Positions 27,604 through 36,617 of a stretch of DNA of 47,581 bases are shown piece after piece. Under the pieces are notes generated by a model, which ran no database searches, was not told where the DNA came from, and saw only the letters and a list, made by a program, of their open reading frames with translations. Source of the stretch: an uncultured Legionella sp. Lineage in GTDB: Bacteria > Pseudomonadota > Gammaproteobacteria > Legionellales > Legionellaceae. How positions within the stretch are numbered: position 1 is the first letter of the stretch; every line of letters begins with the position of its first letter. The position numbers were made by a program, and so were the translations under genes. The stretch spans positions 1 to 47,581 of the forward strand of contig CAIRCS010000199.1 of the NCBI GenBank assembly GCA_903877115.1. Reading direction: 5' to 3'.

Positions 27604-28239
27604 ATGAAATCAATTATCTGTTTAATTATGCTGATGCTCTGCACACTATCCAGAGCAGCCACCCCCATTGATGGACTGTACTCGAATGTGTTTGGTGGCT
27701 ATGCCTACCTACCTGGCAATGTGAATCATAGTTATAATGGCGGTACGGTTAATACACCTACTTATCAAGGCGGGTTTGAAGCGGGCGGCAGCATCGGGTA
27801 TAAATCAAATCCTATGCGTTACGAAGGAGAAGTCACTTATATCAGAGCCAATCTCTCTAAATTCTTTCTCAATAGCATCCAACAAACATCAACCAGTGGC
27901 TATGATCAAACTGTCTTGGCAATGGCCAATATTTATTATGATTTTGCAAGTTTAAATCCTCTTCTCCAGCCATACATAGGAGGCGGTATTGGGGGTGGTT
28001 GGTTGCAAGGCAGTTTGAATAGTACAGCGCCTTCTTCTGTAGCGTTTTCAGCTGAAGCCTGGGCGTTCGCGTATCAAGGTATCGCCGGCGTCACATTTAA
28101 CTTTGCCGAAAACTATGCCCTCAACCTGAATTATCGCTATATTGCCTCAGCAAATTTAAAAGCATTCGGGACAGTATTTCAAGCGCACATCGCTAACTTC
28201 GGCGCAACGTATCGGTTTGATGGCGTTAAATATAAATAG
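27604..28239 (+). CDS. Outer-membrane beta-barrel protein
   Basis: 211 residues with a signal peptide (MKSIICLIMLMLCTLSRAA) and alternating aromatic strands typical of an eight-stranded barrel: GLYSNVFGGYAYLPG at the start, PYIGGGIGGGW in the middle, and a C-terminal strand ANFGATYRF. This is the OmpA-like / opacity-type small barrel family common in intracellular gammaproteobacteria. AGGGAC precedes ATG 27604. It is the first of two barrels followed by rpe and slt, with short or overlapping junctions from the second barrel on. Confidence 0.8.
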   Translation: MKSIICLIMLMLCTLSRAATPIDGLYSNVFGGYAYLPGNVNHSYNGGTVNTPTYQGGFEAGGSIGYKSNPMRYEGEVTYIRANLSKFFLNSIQQTSTSGYDQTVLAMANIYYDFASLNPLLQPYIGGGIGGGWLQGSLNSTAPSSVAFSAEAWAFAYQGIAGVTFNFAENYALNLNYRYIASANLKAFGTVFQAHIANFGATYRFDGVKYK

Positions 28240-28247
28240 GACATGTC

Positions 28248-29099
28248 ATGACAAAGGCCTTCTTAGCATGCCTACTCAGCATACTCTGTATTGCACCAAC
28301 ACCTAGCTTTGCAATCAAGCCTGTGTCAAACAAGTATGCAGGTGTTTTTTTAGGCCCCACTTACACACCTAATATCTCTTTTAACTTCAATCCAAATAAT
28401 GTGAATATTAATAGTTTGGAATCTTCTATGGCAACGTTTTTCAATGTCTCAGTCTCTGAAATACAGAGCTTATTTGCCAATAAGACCCTACCCAATCGGA
28501 ATATACCTGGTACCCTGAAATACTCCTTACTCGGTGGTGTTGGCGTAGATTTTGGCTATAGGATATGTTCTGACTATCGCCTAGAAGGAGAAATTTTCTA
28601 TAACAATAATCCTTTCAGTGAATTAACCATTGGAAACTACACTATCGACAGTTCCAGCTCTTCGACCACTATCCATATTGGCGGAGACACCAATACTGCC
28701 GCATTATTGTTCAATTTTCTTTATGATATTCCCATCCAATCCAAGGATGGATACGCTGCACTGCGCCCCTATATCGGTGGCGGCCTAGGATATGCGTACA
28801 TTTTTAGCACTTTAGAGTTCCATTATGGCGAGAATACCGCTGAACAGGCGCAAGGTGCAGAACCAGCAACCCTCTATGAATCCAGCCTTAAGCAAACCCG
28901 CAGTGCGTTCGCTGTGCAAGGAATCATCGGAATCAGTTATTTTATTGATGACTTCTGTTGGCTCTCTCTCGATGGTCGTGTACTAACAACTCCTATTAAA
29001 ACCAACTTACTGCTCAAAACCAGTGGCATAAACTTTCAAAGTCAAGTTCAATTGTACTCAGTGATGCTTGGTTTTCACGGAGCGTTTAGTCGTGGATAA
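28248..29099 (+). CDS. Outer-membrane beta-barrel protein (second)
   Basis: 283 residues. Signal peptide MTKAFLACLLSILCIAPTPSFA, then strands such as YAGVFLGPTYTP, GVDFGYRI, YRLEGEIFY and RPYIGGGLGYAYIF; the end (LYSVMLGFHGAF) is amphipathic. It resembles surface antigen/opacity-type barrels. A ribosome site TAGGAC lies before ATG 28248, and only eight bases separate it from the preceding barrel gene. Its stop overlaps the GTG start of rpe, so this barrel is probably cotranscribed with envelope maintenance genes. Confidence 0.78.
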   Translation: MTKAFLACLLSILCIAPTPSFAIKPVSNKYAGVFLGPTYTPNISFNFNPNNVNINSLESSMATFFNVSVSEIQSLFANKTLPNRNIPGTLKYSLLGGVGVDFGYRICSDYRLEGEIFYNNNPFSELTIGNYTIDSSSSSTTIHIGGDTNTAALLFNFLYDIPIQSKDGYAALRPYIGGGLGYAYIFSTLEFHYGENTAEQAQGAEPATLYESSLKQTRSAFAVQGIIGISYFIDDFCWLSLDGRVLTTPIKTNLLLKTSGINFQSQVQLYSVMLGFHGAFSRG

Positions 29100-29757
29100 A
29101 GTGTACTCTATTTTACCTTCCTTATTGTCTGCCAACCTCATGACCCTAGGTGAAGACATTCGCGCCATCCAAACAGCGGGAGCCGATTTTTTACATCTCG
29201 ATATTATGGACAATCATTACGTACCTAATTTAACATTTGGTCCTCATATTTGCAGCGCATTACACCAAGAATTCCCCGCTCTCCCTCTAGATGTCCATCT
29301 CATGATTTCACCCGTTGATGACATGATTCCGCATTTTGCAAAAGCAGGCGCCAAACGAATCAGTATCCATCCCGAAGCTACAAATCATTTAAACCGAAGC
29401 TTACAATTGATCAAAGATGCGGGGTGTCATGTTGGTGTAGTCTTGAATCCAGCGACTTCTCTGGAATGCTTGCGTTGGTGTCATCATCAACTAGACTTCG
29501 TCTTATTAATGACTGTGAATCCTGGATTTGCAGGACAAACTCTGATTACAGAGACCATCCCCAAAATTAACCAAGTCCATACGCAATATCCAGATTTGCG
29601 TATTTGTGTAGACGGCGGCATTACACTAGACAATATTAGTTCGCTAGCCGCCGCTGGTGCTACAGAATTTGTAGCAGGCTCTACTATTTTCAAAAGCACC
29701 AATTACATTGAAATCATCCATAATTTACGACAAAAAGCCATGCAAGCACATGCGTAA
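29092..29757 (+). CDS. rpe: Ribulose-phosphate 3-epimerase
   Basis: Interconverts ribulose 5-phosphate and xylulose 5-phosphate in the pentose phosphate pathway. TIM barrel of 221 residues with ILPSLLSAN, HLDIMDNHYVPN (metal and active-site region), DVHLMI, VNPGFAGQ and VDGGI. The GTG at 29092 is chosen: GGAG lies nine bases upstream and homology begins at VYSILPSLL; an ATG at 29068 would run inside the barrel gene. Overlaps the preceding stop and the following slt start. Confidence 0.94.
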   Translation: MDKVYSILPSLLSANLMTLGEDIRAIQTAGADFLHLDIMDNHYVPNLTFGPHICSALHQEFPALPLDVHLMISPVDDMIPHFAKAGAKRISIHPEATNHLNRSLQLIKDAGCHVGVVLNPATSLECLRWCHHQLDFVLLMTVNPGFAGQTLITETIPKINQVHTQYPDLRICVDGGITLDNISSLAAAGATEFVAGSTIFKSTNYIEIIHNLRQKAMQAHA

Positions 29758-31633
29758 ATTATACAAAAACATTCTTATGGCCAGTTTGCTTATCACTCAT
29801 ATCAGCAGCCATGCAAGCCTTGGCCAACACCCAACCCATTCAGGAGATCCTTCGACGCAAATTCCTAAGGATAGCCTAGGGGGTTATGCTGATAGTCAAA
29901 ACCAAAACGCGCAAGCGTATTTGGCTAAATACTTAGCCTATACATTTTGGGTCCAGCATTTGCCAGTCAGTCCCCAACCTGATTTTATCCAATTTATTGA
30001 ACCCACGACCCCTTTGACCCAAAAATTACGAGAGAAATGGTTATATCTGCTTGCTGAAAAAAATGACTGGGCTAACTTTAAACAGTATTACCGCCCTACA
30101 GACAACACTGGACTACGTTGTTATGCACAAATGGCGCGTTATAAGCTTAATCAAAAGCAAGAAGCTGTCCAAGATGCACTGACCTTATGGTTATCGCCGG
30201 AGATACAAACCTCCGCTGCTTGTAACAGCTTATTTGCATTACTTCTCCATGAACATGCTTTTTCCTCAGCCCAAATGGAGCAAAAAATTGCTTGGGCACT
30301 GGCACACGACCAAAGCGCTATTGCTTATGAGCTATTGCTTAAGCTGGGGTCCCATGTTCAAGACATCAAAATGCTAACCCTCATTAAACACAACCCCCGC
30401 CAAATTCTGTTAGTGCAGCCAGGACCTTTAGCAGGTGCGCTTTATCTCTATGGATTAAACCTAATGCTGCTTCGCAGCCTGGATTCCGCCATCAGTTTAT
30501 GGCAAAACCCCTTCACCAGCAAATTGCTTAGCCCGGATCAAAACCAGCAATTCCTAGCACATCTTGCACTGTATAAAACGATGCGTAATCAAAAAGATGC
30601 GGCTCTTTGGCTTGCCAAAGTGCAACCTGCTTATCGCAATTTAGTTTTGCGCGACTGGGGTATTCGCTATGCATTAATGCAAGAAAACTGGCGTGAAATA
30701 GTGCAAATAACTAACCAAGATACCCTTGAGAACAGCGAGCCATTCCAACTATATTGGCGTGCTCGCGCTCTCGATAAATTGACACAACATACTGAAGCAC
30801 AGTCACTCTATCGTGCGTTGGCTACTAAACGTCATTACTATGGATTTCTCTCAAGTATTGCATTGCATCAAGCATTTAACTTTGAATCTGAACCCACACC
30901 CCATGACCCCTCAATATTAGCCGTTTACAAACCGATCACCGATCAAATTGCCGAATATCATCGGACAAAGCAAACCTATCTTGCAGCACATATGCTGAAT
31001 GAATTTAGTATGGAGCTGTCCAAAACCGAAAAAAGTGCTTTAGTTTATTGGGTGGCAAACCATCTTCACTGGACCGGAAAAGCCATCTATTCGAGTACGA
31101 CTGATGAAGAATTAAAAAATCAATTATTATTACGCTTCCCTTTAACCTATCAACAATCCATTCAAAAACTGGCTAATCACTATCAAATTTCCTCTGCATT
31201 AATTTATGCGACTATCCGCCAGGAAAGTACATTTTTAGAAGATATCAAATCAGAGGCAGGCGCCTATGGTCTCATGCAAGTCTTACCGAGAACGGCCAAA
31301 ACCATCGCCAAACAGGCCAAAATTTCTTATTCTAATGCCAAAGAACTGTTTTATCCCGAAAAAAACATCCAGATTGGTGTTGCTTATCTCAATATATTAC
31401 ATCAACAATTTAAATCGCACCCAGTTCTCATCATGGCAGCTTATAATGCGGGTCCGAAGCAAGTACGCCATTGGGTAAAGCGGCACAATCCCAAAGAGAT
31501 TGACATTTGGATTGAAACCCTACCTTGGCAAGAAACCCGCAACTATCTCAAAAACGTGATCGCATTCTACGCAGTCTACCAATATAGAATGCATCAAACC
31601 CCTAATTTATCCTCTTTTTTGCAACCTTTTTGA
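29750..31633 (+). CDS. slt: Soluble lytic murein transglycosylase (Slt70 family)
   Basis: Periplasmic enzyme that cleaves the MurNAc-GlcNAc bond in peptidoglycan to give 1,6-anhydromuropeptides. From ATG 29750 it is 627 residues with a signal peptide (MRKLYKNILMASLLITHISSHAS), a long alpha-helical superhelical U domain, and a C-terminal lysozyme-like domain. That domain holds the catalytic Glu in ATIRQESTF followed by EAGAYGLMQVLP, and NIQIGVAYL and AAYNAGPKQV. The ATG overlaps the end of rpe. An upstream in-frame ATG (29708) is inside rpe and gives a poorer N-terminus. Confidence 0.92.
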   Translation: MRKLYKNILMASLLITHISSHASLGQHPTHSGDPSTQIPKDSLGGYADSQNQNAQAYLAKYLAYTFWVQHLPVSPQPDFIQFIEPTTPLTQKLREKWLYLLAEKNDWANFKQYYRPTDNTGLRCYAQMARYKLNQKQEAVQDALTLWLSPEIQTSAACNSLFALLLHEHAFSSAQMEQKIAWALAHDQSAIAYELLLKLGSHVQDIKMLTLIKHNPRQILLVQPGPLAGALYLYGLNLMLLRSLDSAISLWQNPFTSKLLSPDQNQQFLAHLALYKTMRNQKDAALWLAKVQPAYRNLVLRDWGIRYALMQENWREIVQITNQDTLENSEPFQLYWRARALDKLTQHTEAQSLYRALATKRHYYGFLSSIALHQAFNFESEPTPHDPSILAVYKPITDQIAEYHRTKQTYLAAHMLNEFSMELSKTEKSALVYWVANHLHWTGKAIYSSTTDEELKNQLLLRFPLTYQQSIQKLANHYQISSALIYATIRQESTFLEDIKSEAGAYGLMQVLPRTAKTIAKQAKISYSNAKELFYPEKNIQIGVAYLNILHQQFKSHPVLIMAAYNAGPKQVRHWVKRHNPKEIDIWIETLPWQETRNYLKNVIAFYAVYQYRMHQTPNLSSFLQPF

Positions 31634-31657
31634 CTTAGCAACCTTTGTGTCTATAAT
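31630..31657 (+). promoter_or_regulatory. Sigma-70-type promoter for the caspase-like gene
   Basis: TTGACT at 31630-31635 and TATAAT at 31652-31657 with a 16-base spacer. The -35 overlaps the slt stop codon. The start codon of the next gene is about 30 bases downstream, so that gene has its own promoter. Confidence 0.65.
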
Positions 31658-31689
31658 AAAATTACACAATCAAAACCGGTGTTTTGAGT

Positions 31690-32688
31690 ATGATTATTCT
31701 TCTCTCCAAAGACTTCACTTCTTTTGCTCATGCCTTACAGGAACTGTATGCAGAACCAGGTATTGAATGTTTGGAACAATCCAATTGGCTGCAAGATTTA
31801 ACGAGTAAGAATGATGGCGAATTTACCTCCAGACTTACTATCATCGGGCACAGCGACAGTTTCCATGGAGAAGATCAATCTTTCTTCGGCGGCAATATGA
31901 ATGAAAGAGTGATGTTAATAGATGAATTTGCACATTCACTTATTAACATGCTGAAATACAATGAACGTCAGAAACCCGGGTTTTGTGAGCATCTTAAGCA
32001 CATCGATATTATCGATTGCCATATAGGAGAAAGAAAATTTATTGCGCAAATAGTTGCTGATTATATCCATAATGACGACTATCTGCGTGAATATGGCGCA
32101 CATATCAAAATAGCTGGTTTCGCCAATTCACACCACCCAAAATCCGGCACTATATTAATGCCCCATGAACTTCAACGTGATACTTTGTCTTTTTATACCT
32201 TCGACACCCCCAAAGCCTTTGACGAATATCATGATATCCACAATAAGCTGACAGAACTAGAATCCGAGCGCCACCATTTGCAACAAATGCCTGGACATAC
32301 CGTCATCCTTACAAATGGACAAAGTAGAAATGAAACTATCGCTCAATTAGAAAAAAAATGTGAAACGCTACAGAAAAAAGAAACTAAAATTTTGCATGAG
32401 CAAACCCATAAAGTGCTGCATATTTCAGATCCGAGACAATATTTTGATACACACAAAGCCTGTCAAATCGTAGTTGCAGACGCAAAACCATTGCCGCATC
32501 ATCATACCAACAAGAAACGTAGCACAGCACACTCCAAAAAACATATACCACATGCCCCGCATTTTTTCGCACAGAAACCGAGTCATTCTCATCCGAAACA
32601 TACCAGTTATTTGGAAGGAAGTACCTTACACACTTCCAAACATGCCTTAGTAGAAGAATTCGCTTCACCAAAGCATAAGAAGTTTTAG
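31690..32688 (+). CDS. Putative effector with clan CD (C80/caspase-like) cysteine protease signature
   Basis: 332 residues from ATG 31690. Residues 45-140 show the layout of RTX-toxin cysteine protease domains: a beta strand ending in a catalytic-type His (RLTIIGHSDS, H54), then FFGGNMNERV and a helix containing EFAHSLINML. Next comes a second strand ending in the Cys (HIDIIDCHIGE, C110), followed by a helix and another strand (HIKIAGF). Residues 175-240 are a charged, probably coiled-coil region and the last 80 are His/Lys/Ser-rich and disordered. No signal peptide. I infer a translocated protease or derivative; catalytic activity is not proven. It has its own promoter and sits beside a YopJ-like gene. 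Confidence 0.6.
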   Translation: MIILLSKDFTSFAHALQELYAEPGIECLEQSNWLQDLTSKNDGEFTSRLTIIGHSDSFHGEDQSFFGGNMNERVMLIDEFAHSLINMLKYNERQKPGFCEHLKHIDIIDCHIGERKFIAQIVADYIHNDDYLREYGAHIKIAGFANSHHPKSGTILMPHELQRDTLSFYTFDTPKAFDEYHDIHNKLTELESERHHLQQMPGHTVILTNGQSRNETIAQLEKKCETLQKKETKILHEQTHKVLHISDPRQYFDTHKACQIVVADAKPLPHHHTNKKRSTAHSKKHIPHAPHFFAQKPSHSHPKHTSYLEGSTLHTSKHALVEEFASPKHKKF

Positions 32689-32763
32689 TAACTTACTCAC
32701 TAAATTTCACAAAACACCAAATAGACTATAATTAAATCACATAACTTATTTATTAAACCAATT

Positions 32764-34140
32764 ATGCGCGAAAAAACACCGGGAATGCTGAAAGCAGAAT
32801 CCGATATTTGGGATGAATTTGGGTCCAACAATTGGATTTCGAGTGATCCTAGTAGTCAAGCTATTCTGATGGCAGCTAAAAGAGAAAGTCGTTTAGAAAA
32901 AATGCAACCGTTTCATGGCTTCGTATTAGAACAAAAAACGTTGGAAGACAGTGAATTCACCGAATTCATCCATAAGCTCAAAGATTCCGCCGCGGAAATC
33001 CCCCCTGGCACAAGAATACAATTAGCCGTTTTGACCGATTTTATCGATCCAGATTATGAGTGGAGTGCAGAGTACGCAGAAGGAAAAAGAACTTGCGCCC
33101 ATTGGACTGCGATCGATCTCATGGTGGATGAACATGGAGAGGTGCATTCTTTTGTTTTAGACGCCGCTAATTCTTATGGTTATGCTCGAATGCACGATAC
33201 TTTAAAAGCAACCTTTCCAGAAGGGAATCATTATGTCTATAAATTAGAAACACTAGGTTCCGGTGATCAAAAAAGGGTTTCCCCCATTCAAACGCAAAAA
33301 ATAGGATGCCGTGTATTTACAGTAGAACATTTAAAGCAATTATCTCAGATTGATACTGAAACTCTCTATGGAAAAGAATTACCCAAGATTGCAGAGCAGA
33401 ATGGCGTGGTAAAAGCCAGTAAATTTACAGGAGGTTTAAAATTGTCGCGTATTTTTCGCGGTATGCAAACTTGGACAGGACTAAATGCGCTTCCTACGGA
33501 AGTAAAAGAAACGGTAGTAAAAGAAAAAACGAGCGAAACATTACTACAGTATGCCGAAAGGCAAAGCGAGACCAAAGGTGGGTTTAAACCTATCAAATCA
33601 AATGAAACCATTTCTAGAAAAAACATTCAATATATCAATAAAAAACGGGACTACTATAATAGTTTGACTCAGGAGAACCAAGAAAGAATTATTGAAGATA
33701 GGCAGGGATTTACATTCTTAAACCATCCGCAATTGTTTCGATTATCTGCAATGCTTGCAGATATTGACACCACTGATAGTAAAGAAAATATGATGAGTTT
33801 TATAGCAAATTTTTCTGAAAAACTAGAAAAAACATTTAATACAGATGGTAATGATATTTGCACGGAAGAAGGTGTGCAACAGTGTCTACGGGAATTGCAG
33901 CATATTGACGGCAATAAAAATCCTGGGGCTATAAAAAATACAATCTTACTTGCGGTTAGTGATTTATACCATAAGCTCGAACTGAGCAAGAATCCTTTTG
34001 ATCTGATTGTCCTATCCTCTGTGGTAGATGCATGTCAAATAGCTACTAGTAATCCTGCTACCCAGTTTCGTGTGCGCTTGAGGAATACATTTGACTCGAG
34101 CTCTGATTCGGACAGCAACTCCGAAAATAGCCCTCGTTAA
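32764..34140 (+). CDS. YopJ/PopP2-family acetyltransferase-like effector
   Basis: 458 residues. The central region matches the C55/YopJ core: catalytic His in CAHWTAIDL (H113), acidic residue in FVLDAAN (D133) and Cys in IQTQKIGCRVFTVEHLKQL (C182). Spacings of 20 and 49 are close to YopJ (H109/E128/C172) and PopP2 (H260/D279/C321), and Asp as the acid matches PopP2. The family acetylates Ser/Thr/Lys of host proteins and is activated by inositol hexakisphosphate. The C-terminal 270 residues, partly helical and ending in a Ser/Asp/Asn-rich tail, are unrecognised. No signal peptide. The delivery system is not in this window. Confidence 0.7.
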   Translation: MREKTPGMLKAESDIWDEFGSNNWISSDPSSQAILMAAKRESRLEKMQPFHGFVLEQKTLEDSEFTEFIHKLKDSAAEIPPGTRIQLAVLTDFIDPDYEWSAEYAEGKRTCAHWTAIDLMVDEHGEVHSFVLDAANSYGYARMHDTLKATFPEGNHYVYKLETLGSGDQKRVSPIQTQKIGCRVFTVEHLKQLSQIDTETLYGKELPKIAEQNGVVKASKFTGGLKLSRIFRGMQTWTGLNALPTEVKETVVKEKTSETLLQYAERQSETKGGFKPIKSNETISRKNIQYINKKRDYYNSLTQENQERIIEDRQGFTFLNHPQLFRLSAMLADIDTTDSKENMMSFIANFSEKLEKTFNTDGNDICTEEGVQQCLRELQHIDGNKNPGAIKNTILLAVSDLYHKLELSKNPFDLIVLSSVVDACQIATSNPATQFRVRLRNTFDSSSDSDSNSENSPR

Positions 34141-34236
34141 CATACTTGCCTCCTCAACAGTAAATGTTCGGCTAAGCGCTTGCAGTCTAAGCAATAACGA
34201 ATTATCATCTACGATTTCGAAATAGATCATGCGCTC

Positions 34237-34863
34237 ATGAGTAAAAAAACAATTATTATTGGTATTTCTGGGCCATCCGCTTCTGGAAAAAGTTTGTTGG
34301 CGAACACTATTGTCAATGAATTAGGTTCCGATCAAGTCGTAGTCATCTCAGAAGACTCCTACTATAAAGATAACGGTCATCTGTCATATGAAGACCGCAC
34401 TAACATCAACTACGATCATCCAGATGCCTTTGATCATGGCTTATTATGTGAACATTTACGTAAATTACAGTCCGGTCAATCTGTTGAGATTCCTATTTAC
34501 TCCCACTCGCAACATATCCGATTGCCTGAAACTCAATTGATTGGACAACATACGATTATCGTATTAGAAGGCATTTTATTATTCAGTGACAAAGAATTAC
34601 GAGAATTAATGAATATCCGTATTTTCATGTCCACCCCCTTAGACATCTGTCTGACCAGACGTTTGATGCGTGATGTAGTAGAGCGGCATCGTTCTTTTGA
34701 ATCCGTATTACATCAGTATGAAATCACGGTGCGTCCTATGTATTTACAATTTATTGAGCCCTCTAGTCGTTATGCTGATCTGATTGTCCCCCGTGGCGGA
34801 GAAAATCGCATTGCCATCGATATGATTAAGGCTAAAATGCGAGAGTTATTATCAGAGCCGTAG
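34237..34863 (+). CDS. udk: Uridine kinase
   Basis: Phosphorylates uridine and cytidine in pyrimidine salvage. 208 residues with the P-loop GPSASGKS at 12-19, SEDSYYKDN (nucleoside-binding Asp region), NYDHPDAFDH, the lid RRLMRDVVERHRSFESVLHQY and PSSRYADLIVPRG. All are characteristic of Udk. No strong ribosome site was seen before ATG 34237. It lies directly after the effector-like genes and convergent to hemL. Confidence 0.93.
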   Translation: MSKKTIIIGISGPSASGKSLLANTIVNELGSDQVVVISEDSYYKDNGHLSYEDRTNINYDHPDAFDHGLLCEHLRKLQSGQSVEIPIYSHSQHIRLPETQLIGQHTIIVLEGILLFSDKELRELMNIRIFMSTPLDICLTRRLMRDVVERHRSFESVLHQYEITVRPMYLQFIEPSSRYADLIVPRGGENRIAIDMIKAKMRELLSEP

Positions 34864-34953
34864 GGTCTGTTGAAAAAGTTAAACACGCACAAACTCACAA
34901 AGCCCCGCCCAAGCAGGGATGAAAATCTTGGTTATCCTATATAAGTCTGAACT

Positions 34954-36234
34954 CTATACGCGACTCAACACACGATCTGCTGCAGCCTGCGTAGCTTGGA
35001 TTTCCTCTATTTGGTGAGCACTAGAGATAAACCCTGCCTCATACATAGAGGGGGCAAAATAAATACCCTCTTTGAGCATGCCGTGATAAAAACGTTGAAA
35101 CAACTTCTCGTCTGAAGTCGCAACATCATTTTGATTTCGAACTTCAGTTTGCGCAGTAAAACAAAAACCAAACATCCCCCCTACAGCACGTCCATAAAAT
35201 GGCACCCGCTTGACCGCACAAACTTGAGAAAGTGCCGTGATCAATTGTATGCACAATTGGTCGAGTCGAGAGTAAAATCCTGGTTTCTCTACTTCCTGGA
35301 GCGTTGCCAAACCTGCAGCCATCGCCAGAGGATTACCAGACAACGTACCCGCTTGATACACGCCGCCTAATGGCGCTAGCAAAGACATGATATCGGAACG
35401 CCCTCCCACAGCGCCAACAGGCAGCCCTCCACCAATGACCTTACCTAAGGTTGTTAAATCCGGTTTAATTCCATACAGTGTTTGGGCTCCCCCCAAACCC
35501 ACGCGAAATCCGGTCATGACTTCATCAAAAATAAGAATAGCTTGATGGTGGTCACACAAAGAACGCAGCCCAGATAAAAAATCGTGTTTAGGCAACACTA
35601 ACCCCATGTTGCCAGCAATAGGCTCCACAATCACTGCTGCAATATCTGCTCCATATTGCTCAAATAACCGCGTAGTAGCCTCTAAATCATTATAATCAGC
35701 TGTCAATGTGTGTTCAGCCGTGCTGGGCAAAATACCCAAGGACGAGGGGATACCTAGTGTTAACAACCCTGAGCCAGCTTTGACCAACAAAGAGTCGCTG
35801 TGTCCATGATAGCAGCCATTAAATTTGATGATTTTCGATTTTTGAGTATAACCACGCGCTAAACGGATGGCAGTCATAGTGGCTTCAGTGCCGGAATTCA
35901 CCATGCGAATTCTTTCAATGGAGGGGATGTGACTGGCAATTTTTTTAGCCAAGCGAATTTCTAATTCAGTAGGCGCTCCAAAACTCATCCCGATTTTTGT
36001 CTGCCGAACGACCGCTGACACGACCGCCGGATGACAATGTCCCAAAATTAATGGCCCCCAAGAACCCACATAATCAACATAGCTCTTATCATCCACATCC
36101 GTTACGTAAGCACCCGCACCATGCTTGAAAAAAATCGGATCGCCCCCAACGCCACGAAATGCGCGTACGGGAGAATTAACCCCTCCCGGGATAACAGTTT
36201 GTGCTTCATTAAATAACTGTTGCGAGTGCGACAT
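34954..36234 (-). CDS. hemL: Glutamate-1-semialdehyde 2,1-aminomutase
   Basis: PLP enzyme that makes 5-aminolevulinate for haem. 426 residues from ATG 36234, chosen because AGGAG lies eight bases upstream; an ATG seven codons earlier is less likely. Key motifs are PGGVNSPVRAF, SGTEATMTAIRLAR, the PLP-binding FDEVMTGFR, and the lysine in TLGKVIGGGLPVGA. Transcribed alone and divergently from the FlgM-like gene. Confidence 0.95.
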   Translation of the reverse strand: MSHSQQLFNEAQTVIPGGVNSPVRAFRGVGGDPIFFKHGAGAYVTDVDDKSYVDYVGSWGPLILGHCHPAVVSAVVRQTKIGMSFGAPTELEIRLAKKIASHIPSIERIRMVNSGTEATMTAIRLARGYTQKSKIIKFNGCYHGHSDSLLVKAGSGLLTLGIPSSLGILPSTAEHTLTADYNDLEATTRLFEQYGADIAAVIVEPIAGNMGLVLPKHDFLSGLRSLCDHHQAILIFDEVMTGFRVGLGGAQTLYGIKPDLTTLGKVIGGGLPVGAVGGRSDIMSLLAPLGGVYQAGTLSGNPLAMAAGLATLQEVEKPGFYSRLDQLCIQLITALSQVCAVKRVPFYGRAVGGMFGFCFTAQTEVRNQNDVATSDEKLFQRFYHGMLKEGIYFAPSMYEAGFISSAHQIEEIQATQAAADRVLSRV

Positions 36235-36287
36235 ACCTGGTTCTCCTGTGTGCATATTTTACCCCATAAATATATATCTATTTTCCC

Positions 36288-36314
36288 TAAAGTTTTTCCG
36301 TTACCTGCCGATAA
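36288..36314 (+). promoter_or_regulatory. Consensus sigma-28 (FliA) promoter
   Basis: TAAAGTTT at 36288-36295, an 11-base spacer, and GCCGATAA at 36307-36314. This is an exact match to the enterobacterial flagellar sigma-28 consensus. The FlgM-like start is 34 bases downstream of the -10 element. Confidence 0.85.
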
Positions 36315-36347
36315 TATGCGCGACATTTTATAACAAAGGAGTCGATT

Positions 36348-36614
36348 ATGGCAAAAGAACCCAAAATTAATCCCCACTCTGCGCAAACGCAACTCATAGA
36401 GGCCCTCGATTTCACAGGAACTCAAAGACAAGTGGACGCCTTAATGAAAGCGGTTTTACATGATAATACTTTGAACGAAAATAAAATACGGTTTATCCAA
36501 GAACAGTTGCATGATCAACGTTATCAAATCAACCCCAAGATTATCGCCAAGAAAATGTTTGAACATCTGGATAGCTACGATATAGAGCAAGCTGAAATGT
36601 CTGTGGAATTATAA
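36348..36614 (+). CDS. flgM: FlgM-like anti-sigma-28 factor
   Basis: 88 residues, AAAGGAG six bases before ATG 36348. The C-terminal half (ENKIRFIQEQLHDQRYQINPKIIAKKMFEHL) matches the sigma-binding helices of FlgM, with the typical basic-hydrophobic helix, a YQ(I/V)(N/D) turn and IA-KM-LE-type helix. The N-terminal half is polar and probably unstructured, as in FlgM. FlgM holds FliA until the flagellar hook is complete. The gene is not beside flgA or flgN, but its promoter is a perfect FliA site, which strengthens the call. Gene symbol is given on motif plus promoter, not full-length identity. Confidence 0.7.
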   Translation: MAKEPKINPHSAQTQLIEALDFTGTQRQVDALMKAVLHDNTLNENKIRFIQEQLHDQRYQINPKIIAKKMFEHLDSYDIEQAEMSVEL

Positions 36615-36617
36615 ACC

